DNA of 64,000 nucleotides from Solirubrobacter sp963837485. GTDB taxonomy: Bacteria; Actinomycetota; Thermoleophilia; Solirubrobacterales; Solirubrobacteraceae. Within the stretch, counting starts at the first letter, position 1. The number at the start of each line of letters is the position of its first letter. The stretch is taken from assembly GCA_963837485.1 (NCBI GenBank), contig CAWINP010000013.1, positions 62,001-126,000 of the forward strand, read 5' to 3'. The notes under the pieces were generated by a model. It did not search any database, was not told the origin of the DNA, and saw only the letters and a list, made by a program, of their open reading frames with translations. Positions 43,001 through 49,488 of the stretch are shown piece by piece. A program made the position numbers and the translations under genes.

Positions 43001-44551
43001 CCGCTTGCCAACGGCCGGATGTGCGACTTCTATTTCCACGGCGTCTACTGGGAGATGGACGGCATGGACCGTTCCGCGGAGTTCTTCGCGGACAAGTACG
43101 GAGACCTCCCGTTCGTCGTCGTCACGCCTGAGGACTTCCGCTTCCGCGTCGAACGCCATCTCGCGACCGCACACGCCGAGAACGGTGATCCGATCGTTTC
43201 GATCGAGCCGGTCGGCACCGTCATGACCTATGACGTCGAGATGGCGGCCGACGGTCCGCTGAACTTCCTCGCCAACGGAATCGTCTCCCACAACTCCCAC
43301 GCTGCCTGTTATGCGCTGATCTCCTACCGCACGGCGTGGCTGAAGGCCAACTACCCGGCCGAGTACATGGCGGCGCTGATCTCCTCGGTGATGGACACCA
43401 AGGACAAGGTCCCATTCTTCGTCAACCAGGCGGAGGCGATGGGGATCGAGATCCTGCCGCCCGACGTCAACGAGTCCGACCACGAGTTCATGGTCGTCGA
43501 GGGCAACATCCGCTTCGGCCTGGACGCCGTGAAGGGCGTCGGCTACGCGGCGGTGGAGGCGATCAAGCGCGCCCGCGAGGAGGACGGCGACTTCACGTCG
43601 CTGTGGGACTTCTGCGAGCGCGTGGACGCCCGCACGGTGAACAAGCGCGCGATCGAGGCGCTGATCAACTGCGGCGCGTTCGGCTCGACGGGCGGCACCC
43701 GCAGGGGCATGATCGAGGTGCTCGACTCCGCGCAGGCGGCCGGCCAGCGCGCGCAGCAGGACGCGCAGATGGGCCAGGGCTCGATCTTCGACCTCGCGGG
43801 CCTGGGAGGAGACGACCAGGCGTCGCCGTTCGCCGCTCCCTCATACCCGCCGATCCCGACGCACGAGTACGACCGCAACGACCTCCTGGCGCGCGAGAAG
43901 GAGTCGATCGGGATCTACATCTCCGAGCACCCGCTCAAGCGTGTGCGCGAGGCGCTGAAGGTCAAGACCGACTGCTCGTGCGACAAGGTCATGGCGCAGC
44001 GCGACGGCGAGTGGGTGAAGGTCGGCGGGATGATCACGGAGTCCAAGAAGATCCGCACCCGCTCCGGCACGACGATGATGTTCGCCACCCTGGACGACCT
44101 CGAGGGCTCGGTCGAGCTGATGGTGTTCGAGAAGTCGCTCGAGGCGGCGGAGAAGGTCATCGCCTCCGACGCGATCGTCCTCGTGCGCGGGCGAGTGGAC
44201 CACAAGGAAGCCGGCAAGGTCTGCGTGATCGTCCAGGAGGTCGAGGCGTTCGATCCGACCGACGCGGAGATCGAGAAGGCCAAGGCCCAGGTGGCCAAGC
44301 TCGCGGCCACCCGCCCGTCGGCGTTCCGCCGCCGGGTGAACGCCGCCCAACTCCCGGCCAGCGTGGTGGACGACCTGCGCGAGCTGTTCGAGCGCTACCC
44401 GGGCGAGAGCGAGTTCGTGCTCGAGATGCACACCCGCAGCGGCCTGCGCCGGCTCAGGTTCGGCGACGCCTACAAGGTCAAGGCGCGCGACGCGGGCTTC
44501 AAGGCCGAGCTCGAGGAGCTGCTCGGCTCGGCCACGCTCGCCGCGGCATAA
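40034..44551 (+). CDS. dnaE: DNA polymerase III alpha subunit with intein
   Basis: A 1505-codon frame encoding the replicative polymerase; removing the 333-residue intein (755-1087) leaves 1172 residues, normal for DnaE. The N-terminal PHP domain is intact (VAHLHVHSEYSLLDGA, IGLTDHGVMNG). The palm has GPGRGSAAGS and the metal motif MPDIDIDF; the later acidic residue is in GVFQFESEGM. The C-terminal part carries the OB fold (VGGMITESKKIRTRSGTTM). ATG 40034 (MSSPSVAHLHVHSEYS) is chosen; the much longer open frame upstream is shadow. No second dnaE is seen. The splice site lies in the highly conserved SFNK-SHAACY motif. Confidence 0.97.
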   Translation: MSSPSVAHLHVHSEYSLLDGACKVDALAERAAAYGQPAIGLTDHGVMNGAVELYKAAKKHGVKPLLGLEAYFVDDRRFRDGKVERNHLTLLAATDAGFRNLTSLSSKGFLEGLHRGKPGVDLELLSEHAEGVICLTGCLASRTSQRIVDGRLDAARAHLDELIQVFGSEDVYLEVQRNGIAAQEQVNEAMKRFAADVGRPLVATADVHYLRREDFNHHAALLCVQTKSTLKEPKMRFDTNEFYLKSSEEMAESFSDFPGALEATLEIAERCDVGISLGGQLIPRYDCPEGLDEKSYLRKLVMEGLAKRYGDPPPAAAVERMEMELGVIDSMGFNAYFLIVWDFVAYAKSNGIAVGPGRGSAAGSIVAYCLQITDVDPLRYDLLFERFLNAERVSMPDIDIDFSVRGRERVIRYVTEKYGDDRVAQIITFGKMFPRAATRDAARVLGHDYGVGDRLAKLIPDPIMGRPPSFEECLQPGADLAAEVARDPIAAQIVGVAQGLEGIVRNASIHAAAVVISDRPLTDIVPLQLADAGTGEDGAKIYRRVTQFSMKPIEEIGLLKMDFLGLRNLDVIEDALDIIERSAGERPNMAELALDDPKTYDMMARGDSIGVFQFESEGMREALKKVGPTEFEDLVALVALYRPGAMDQIPAYARGKRNQESITYIDDRLRSITDSTKGVILYQEQAMQIAKSLAGFSGPKADDLRKAIGKKNRAAMAKLQPEFVEGCRASGTAPDVIETLWATNEKSADYSFNKCASGDTRVILPGGRRIRLSEAYRLQPAEIMSMWSDGEVRPHKVSRIVKTGRKHVVRVRCASGRQIKATLDHRLLTTAGYLEIRDMEVGVTELITTPMISDKQREARRATMTSLARSPQRKEWDRIASLRMRAYQASRPLEVKSAHMRRMHEIHPHMTRAGVAAMHERVKWLWANDAEWRARQMARSFSSVRAAYDTGPGYGHCSIASNGMWCASWPERQMCEWLIEEGIEFEMHKPLANGRMCDFYFHGVYWEMDGMDRSAEFFADKYGDLPFVVVTPEDFRFRVERHLATAHAENGDPIVSIEPVGTVMTYDVEMAADGPLNFLANGIVSHNSHAACYALISYRTAWLKANYPAEYMAALISSVMDTKDKVPFFVNQAEAMGIEILPPDVNESDHEFMVVEGNIRFGLDAVKGVGYAAVEAIKRAREEDGDFTSLWDFCERVDARTVNKRAIEALINCGAFGSTGGTRRGMIEVLDSAQAAGQRAQQDAQMGQGSIFDLAGLGGDDQASPFAAPSYPPIPTHEYDRNDLLAREKESIGIYISEHPLKRVREALKVKTDCSCDKVMAQRDGEWVKVGGMITESKKIRTRSGTTMMFATLDDLEGSVELMVFEKSLEAAEKVIASDAIVLVRGRVDHKEAGKVCVIVQEVEAFDPTDAEIEKAKAQVAKLAATRPSAFRRRVNAAQLPASVVDDLRELFERYPGESEFVLEMHTRSGLRRLRFGDAYKVKARDAGFKAELEELLGSATLAAA
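42296..43294 (+). other. 333-residue intein in DnaE with non-LAGLIDADG nuclease domain
   Basis: The splicing domain is complete. Cys1 starts block A (CASGDTRVILPGG), block B has Thr68-x-x-His71 (GRQIKATLDHRLLTTAG), block F is MTYDVEMAADG, and block G ends NGIVSHN, followed by Ser+1 of the extein. It inserts between SFNK and SHAACY, four residues after the site used by cyanobacterial split DnaE inteins. Residues ~95-300 hold a basic helical region and then a nuclease-like core with Glu217 (SWPERQMCEWL), Asp244 (RMCDFYF) and Glu253-x-Asp255 (YWEMDGMD). This resembles Vsr/DUF559-like PD-(D/E)XK folds. No LAGLIDADG motif is found. The DNA looks less GC-rich than the flanking dnaE. Confidence 0.9.
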
Positions 44552-44556
44552 GGCAG

Positions 44557-44595
44557 ATGCATCCCCTCCGCCCCACCCCGATCATCCGACCTTAA
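44557..44595 (+). repeat. short repeat with 12-codon ORF, copy 2
   Basis: Reads M-H-P-L-R-P-T-P-I-I-R-P-stop, matching copy 1 (32217-32255) in 37 of 39 bases. It starts six bases after the dnaE stop, in the same orientation. Its TAA overlaps the nfo stop on the other strand (TTAA). Being at a gene end here and ahead of argG in the other case, it is not simply an argG leader. Confidence 0.6.
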
Positions 44596-45461
44596 CGTTT
44601 GCTGCGGGCGGTCACGCCGCGCTTGCGCAGGTTGATCATGTTCTCGATGTCCTCGGGCTCGACGTTCTTGCCCTTGAACCCGGGGCCCTCGAAGATCGCC
44701 GGCAGGCCCTCGAAGCGCGGCTCGCTCAGGAACGCGGCGATTCCTGCCGCCCCGATCTCGCCGTCGCCGAGGTTGACGTGCCGGTCCCGGTTGGAGCCCA
44801 GCGGCGTCACCGAGTCGTTGACGTGCAGCGAATGCAGGCGATCGAGCCCGACTACGCGGTCGAACTCGTCGACCACCGACGCGATCGACTCCTCGGTGCG
44901 CATGTCATAGCCGGACGCGTGCAGGTGGCAGGAGTCCAGGCAGACGCCGAGGCGCTTGCCGGCGCCGGAGGCCTCGATCAGCGCGGCCAGCTCCTCGAAC
45001 GAGCGCCCGAGCGTCCCGCCCGCGCCCGCGGTGTCCTCGAGATGCAGCGGGCAGCTCCCGGACTCCTCCAGCGCCTCGCGGATCACCTCGCCCGCCCGCT
45101 TGATCGCCCCGTCGACGTCCTCGCTTTTCAAGGCCGACCCCGGGTGCAGGACGACGCCGAGCGCGCCCAGCTGCTCGCCCGCGTTCAACGCCAGCGTCAG
45201 CGCCTCCAGCGACTTGTCGCGGAACTCGGCCTTCTCGGAGGCCGGATTGAGCAGGTAGATCGCGTGGATCAGCAGGCCCTCGACCGGCGAGCCGTCCAGC
45301 GCCTCGCGATACGCGGAGACCTCCTCGTCCCTATACAGCCGCCCCTTCCACTGGCGCGGGCTCTGGTTGAAGATCTGGATCGCCGTGCAGTGGCGTTCCT
45401 CGCCGCGGCCAATGGCATTCGCCGGCCCTCCGGCGGGCGAGACGTGCGCGCCGATCAGCAC
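44592..45461 (-). CDS. nfo: endonuclease IV (AP endonuclease)
   Basis: A 289-residue TIM-barrel enzyme that cuts DNA 5' of abasic sites. Zinc ligands are visible in VEGLLIHAIYL, GVVLHPGS, PLHLEDTAG, GVCLDSCHLHASGYD, HSLHVNDS, RDRHVNLGDGEIG and AIFEGPGFKGKN. The length is normal. GTG 45461 (VLIGAHVSPAGG) is the natural family start; the longer upstream frame is shadow. The start codon is only 27 bases from the divergent gltX ATG, so its promoter must lie in or beside gltX's beginning. Confidence 0.94.
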   Translation of the reverse strand: MLIGAHVSPAGGPANAIGRGEERHCTAIQIFNQSPRQWKGRLYRDEEVSAYREALDGSPVEGLLIHAIYLLNPASEKAEFRDKSLEALTLALNAGEQLGALGVVLHPGSALKSEDVDGAIKRAGEVIREALEESGSCPLHLEDTAGAGGTLGRSFEELAALIEASGAGKRLGVCLDSCHLHASGYDMRTEESIASVVDEFDRVVGLDRLHSLHVNDSVTPLGSNRDRHVNLGDGEIGAAGIAAFLSEPRFEGLPAIFEGPGFKGKNVEPEDIENMINLRKRGVTARSKR

Positions 45462-45488
45462 GGGGCCGAGGCTGCCATTCTTGTCGCC

Positions 45489-46817
45489 ATGAAAGTGCGC
45501 TTTCCTCCGTCGCCGACCGGGGCGCTGCACATCGGCAACGCGAGGACGGCACTGTACAACTGGCTCCTGGCGCGGGGCTCGGGCGGCCAGCTCGTGCTGC
45601 GCATCGAGGACACCGACCGCGAGCGCTCCACCCGGGAGAACGTGGACACGATCTTCGGCGCGCTGGAGTGGCTGGGCATCGATTGGGACGAGGGCCCGAT
45701 CTACCAGACCGACAACGCCGAGCGCCATGCGCAGGTCGTCCGGCAGCTGCTCGACGAGGGCAAGGCGTACCGGACCACGGCGGGCGCCGACGAGGTTCGC
45801 GCCTACAAGGAGAGCCACGACAACCGCGGCTTCCGCGGGGCCGACGAGAGCGAGGGCGCCGTCCGGCTGCGCATGCCCGACGACGGCGTGACGGTGGTCA
45901 ACGACATCGTGCGCGGCCGGACCGAGTTCGAGAACGCGCTGCTCGACGACCTCGTGATCGCGCGCGCCGACGGGACGCCGGTCTACCACCTCGCGGTCGT
46001 CGTCGACGACATGGACGAGGGGATCACCCACGTCGTCCGCGGCGCCGACCACTACTCCAACACGCCCAAGCACGTGCGCATCTACGAGGCGCTCGGCGCC
46101 GACGCGCCGGTCTACGCGCACCTCCCGCTGCTCCACGGACCGGACGGCAAGAAACTCTCAAAGCGGCACGGCGCCGCGTCCGTGCAAGATTTGCGGGATT
46201 CCGGGTATTTGAGGGAAGCAGTCGTCAACTACCTGGCCCTGCTGGGCTGGGGGTACGACGAGTCCACCACCTTCTTCAGCATCCCGGAGTTGCAGAAGCT
46301 CTTCAGCCTCGAGCGCGTATCCAAGGCCCCCGCAGTCTTCGACGAGCAGAAGCTGCGCTGGGTCAATGGCCGCTACCTGCGCGAGCTTCCACTGGACGAG
46401 CTGACCGCCCGCCTGGAGGCGTTCACCGGCCGCACCGGGCTGCGCGACGTCGTCGCCATCACGCAGGACAAGATGTCGACGCTCGACGAGTTCTGGCCGC
46501 TGGCCGGCTCGTTCTTCGATGGTCCGTTCGACGACCCGTCGGCGCGCCAGAAATTCCTCTCGACGCCGGACCACCGCGCCGCCCTGAACGAGGCCCGTGG
46601 CGCTCTGGAGGCGCTACCGGAGCCGTGGACGCCTGAGAAAGTGGAGTCCGCGCTGCGCGAGGTGGTCGAGCGGACCGAACGCAAACCCAAGCAACTTTTC
46701 CAGCCCTTGCGCGTAGCTCTTACAGGGACGACCGTGTCACCAGGTATCTTCGAGACCGTTGCGTTGCTCGGACGCGATGAAGGCCTGGCGAGGGTGGGAC
46801 ATGCGCTCGAGGCGTAG
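45489..46817 (+). CDS. gltX: glutamyl-tRNA synthetase
   Basis: A 442-residue class Ic synthetase charging tRNA-Glu (and tRNA-Gln if GatCAB is present elsewhere). The HIGH-type motif is RFPPSPTGALHIGNARTALYNW, and the KMSKS-type loop is KLSKRHG (residues 222-228). The zinc-binding cysteines seen in some GluRS are not present. The C-terminal helical anticodon-binding region ends with the usual LTGTTVSPGIFETVALLGRDE. ATG 45489 is the family start. The stop is 21 bases before the next gene. Confidence 0.96.
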   Translation: MKVRFPPSPTGALHIGNARTALYNWLLARGSGGQLVLRIEDTDRERSTRENVDTIFGALEWLGIDWDEGPIYQTDNAERHAQVVRQLLDEGKAYRTTAGADEVRAYKESHDNRGFRGADESEGAVRLRMPDDGVTVVNDIVRGRTEFENALLDDLVIARADGTPVYHLAVVVDDMDEGITHVVRGADHYSNTPKHVRIYEALGADAPVYAHLPLLHGPDGKKLSKRHGAASVQDLRDSGYLREAVVNYLALLGWGYDESTTFFSIPELQKLFSLERVSKAPAVFDEQKLRWVNGRYLRELPLDELTARLEAFTGRTGLRDVVAITQDKMSTLDEFWPLAGSFFDGPFDDPSARQKFLSTPDHRAALNEARGALEALPEPWTPEKVESALREVVERTERKPKQLFQPLRVALTGTTVSPGIFETVALLGRDEGLARVGHALEA

Positions 46818-46838
46818 CAGGCGGGACAGGGAGACAGA

Positions 46839-48048
46839 ATGGCGGGGGCCTCAACCATCGGTCCGGCAATGCCGATAGCGGGTCAAGGCGGACAATCCAT
46901 GGCCCCTGCCGAGACTCCAGATCACGCCGATCCAGCCGATCACTCTCTCATGAGCACCGCACCCGCACCGGCCGCTGTAAAGGCTCGTCACCGTGACGAT
47001 GCGCCATACGCCGTGGTCGGCCGGCCCCGTAACGAGGGTCACGGCAAGCGCCTGACGGCCGCGTTCGAGGCGCTGGAGGTGTTCCCGGCCCTGGCCGAGT
47101 CGCGCAACCGGCTGCTCGCGCTGATCTCCGAGGAGCGCCCGTCGATCGGCGACGTGGTGCGCGCGATCGAGTCCGACGTCGCGCTGGTGATCTCGGTCAT
47201 GCGGCTTGCCAACGGCCTGGATTCCCCGCGCCGCGGCCAGGTCGAGTCGGTCGTCGGATTCCGTCGAGGTGCTGTCGCCGGAGGCCGTGCAGCGGCTGGC
47301 CGCGAACGCCGAGACGTTCGAGTTCTTCGAGCGCGGGAAGACGTGGGACGCCGCGCCCGAGCGCTTCCGCCTGCACGCCGTCGCCGTGCAGCGCGCCGCC
47401 GATCGCCTGGCGGCGTCGGCCGGCTACGCGCACCGCGACCGTCTGCTGGTCACCGCGCTGCTGCACGACGTCGGCAAGCTCGTGCTGATGCACGCCTACC
47501 CGGGCTATCCCAAGCAGGTCCACGGGCCTGCGCGCACGCCCGAGGAGCGGCTGCACTACGAGCGCCGCGAGCTGGGCGTCGACCACGCCCTGGTCGGCGG
47601 CGTGCTCGCCCGCCGCTGGAACCTGCCCAAGGCGGTCGCCTCGGCGATCGAGCGCCATCACGCCGACGACGCGCAGGGCGACGCCGCGTTCGTGCGCCTC
47701 GCGGACATGCTCGCGCACTACTCGCAGGGCTCGCCGGTCTCCTCGACCGAGCTGCTGCGCGCCGCGCGCAACGTCGGCTTCGGCCCGAGCGAGCTGCGCG
47801 CCGTCCTCTACGACCTTCCGTACCCGAGCAACGACCGCCCGCGCGCGGTCGAGCCGTGCCCGCTCTCCACGCGCGAGCTGGACGTGCTCAAGCGGCTCGC
47901 CCAGGGCATGGTCTACAAGCAGATCGCGCTCGAGCTCTCGCTCTCGACCAGCACGGTGCGCACGCACCTGCACAACATCTACGGCAAGCTCGGCGCCGTG
48001 GACCGCGCGCAGGCCGTCCTGCACGCGACAGAGCGCGGCTGGCTTTAG
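46839..48048 (+). pseudogene. HDOD/HD-domain protein with LuxR HTH, frameshifted
   Basis: From ATG 46839 (GGGAG upstream) the first ~139 codons encode an N-terminal extension and the start of an HDOD-like domain (IESDVALVISVMRLANGLDSPRRGQVESVV). A single extra G near 47256-47257 moves the rest to another frame: DSVEVLSPEAVQRLAANAETF, the HD motif LLVTALLHDVGKLVL, RHHADDAQGDAAFVRLADMLA, and a C-terminal LuxR HTH (LSTRELDVLKRLAQGMVYKQIALELSLSTSTVRTHLHNIY). Ungapped, the protein would be about 402 residues, a c-di-GMP/HDOD-type regulator. Without correction, translation runs on to 48269 as nonsense. Real decay, programmed shift or base-call error cannot be separated here. Confidence 0.75.
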
Positions 48049-48064
48049 CCCCTAGCGGGTACCT

Positions 48065-48087
48065 CCCTCCCGTCCACTTCGGGAGGG
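48065..48087 (+). promoter_or_regulatory. hairpin covering the M28 ribosome-binding site
   Basis: CCCTCCCG (48065-48072) pairs with CGGGAGGG (48080-48087) around a 7-base loop. The right arm and following Gs are the purine-rich ribosome-binding site for ATG 48095. It could terminate the preceding transcript, or mask the start of the peptidase gene. Confidence 0.45.
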
Positions 48088-48094
48088 GGACGAC

Positions 48095-49488
48095 ATGTCT
48101 CGCTTGGGTTTGCTCGCCGGCGGCGTGGGAGCGTTGCTGGCCGCCGTCATCGCGCTCGGGTCCGCGGGAGCCGATCCGCACCAGTCTCCGGCTCCGGCCG
48201 CGCATGACAACGACACGTCGCGCATGCTGCGGGAGATCGATCCGCGGCGGCTGCGCGCCGACGACCTGAAGCTGGTCGGCTTCGGGACGCGCAACACGCT
48301 GTCCTCGCAGGACGATCCCGTGCGCGGGATCGGCGCCGCGCGCGACTGGATCAAGTCGCAGTTCGACGAGATCGCGGCGACCAGCGGCGGCCGTATGACG
48401 GTCGCGCTGGACTCGTTCATCCAGCCGGTGTCGAACCGGATCCCGGTGCCGACGCCGATCACCAACGTCGTCGCGACGCTGCACAGCGCTACCCGGAGTC
48501 GGCCGGCCGCACCTACGTCGTCTCCGGCCACTACGACTCGATCTGCACCAGCCCGACGAATGCCACCTGCGACGCGCCGGGCGCCGACGACGACGCCTCG
48601 GGCGTGATCGCGGTGCTCGAGATGGCGCGCGTGATGGCCACGCGCCACTTCGACGCGACGATCGTGTTCATGGCGGTGGCAGCCGAGGAGCAGGGCCTCT
48701 ATGGCTCCGACCACTACGCCAAGCAGGCCAAGGCGGCCGGGATGGACGTCCAGGGGATGTTCAGCAACGACATCATCGGCGCGTCGCGCAGCACGTCGAC
48801 GGGCATCTCGCGCCCGCGCGTCGTGCGGCTGTTCGCCGAGGGCGTCCCGACGACCGAGACGCCGCAGCAGGCCTCGATCCGCCAGTCGGTCGGCGGCGAG
48901 AACGACTCGGTCTCGCGCCAGCTCGCCCGCTTCGTCGAGGAGGTCGCCGAGAACCACGACACCAAGATGGACGTGCAGGTGATCTACCGGCGCGACCGCT
49001 ATCAGCGCGGCAGCGACCACATCTCGTTCCTGCAGCAGGGCTATCCGGCGGCGCGGTTCACCGAGCCGGACGAGACCTACGAGCACGAGCACCAGGACGT
49101 GCGCGTCGAGAACGGCGTCCAGTTCGGCGAACTGCCCGAGTTCGTCGACTTCGACTACATCGCGCGCGTCGCGCGCGTGAACGCGTCCGCGCTCACCGCC
49201 CTGGCCCGCGGCCCGCAGGCGCCCAAGAACACCCGCATCATCACGGCGCAGCTGACCAACGACACCCAGCTGCGCTGGGACGCGAACCCGGAGCCGGACC
49301 TCGCCGGCTATGAGATCGTCTGGCGCTTCACCGACGAGCCGAAGTGGACCCACACGATCCCGGTGGGAAACGTCACCGACTACACGATCAAGAACATGAC
49401 GAAGGACAACTTCTTCTTCGGCGTGCGCGCGATCGATCGCGAAGGCCACCGCAGCCCGGTGTCCTTCCCTGTCCCGGCGTCCCGCTAG
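48095..49488 (+). pseudogene. secreted M28-family metallopeptidase, frameshifted
   Basis: ATG 48095 opens a signal peptide (LGLLAGGVGALLAAVIALGSAGA) and the N-terminal M28 region (VRGIGAARDWIKSQFDEIAA...PITNVVATL). Near 48480-48486 the frame shifts by -1 (or +2; CTGCACAG could be CTG plus a duplicated CA). The continuing frame has RYPESAGRTYVVSGHYDS (zinc His), ADDDASGVIAVLEMAR (bridging Asp), MAVAAEEQGLYGSDHYA (catalytic Glu) and a C-terminal Fn3-like domain to 49488. The catalytic set is otherwise intact, so the lesion seems recent. M28 enzymes are zinc aminopeptidases. The stop overlaps the LuxR gene stop in CTAG. Confidence 0.78.

Noticed and set aside
42296..43294. Reading the DnaE insert as a simple lineage-specific polymerase domain
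   Set aside because: It begins with Cys, has intein blocks A, B, F and G and ends His-Asn before Ser, exactly splitting the conserved SFNK-SHAACY motif.
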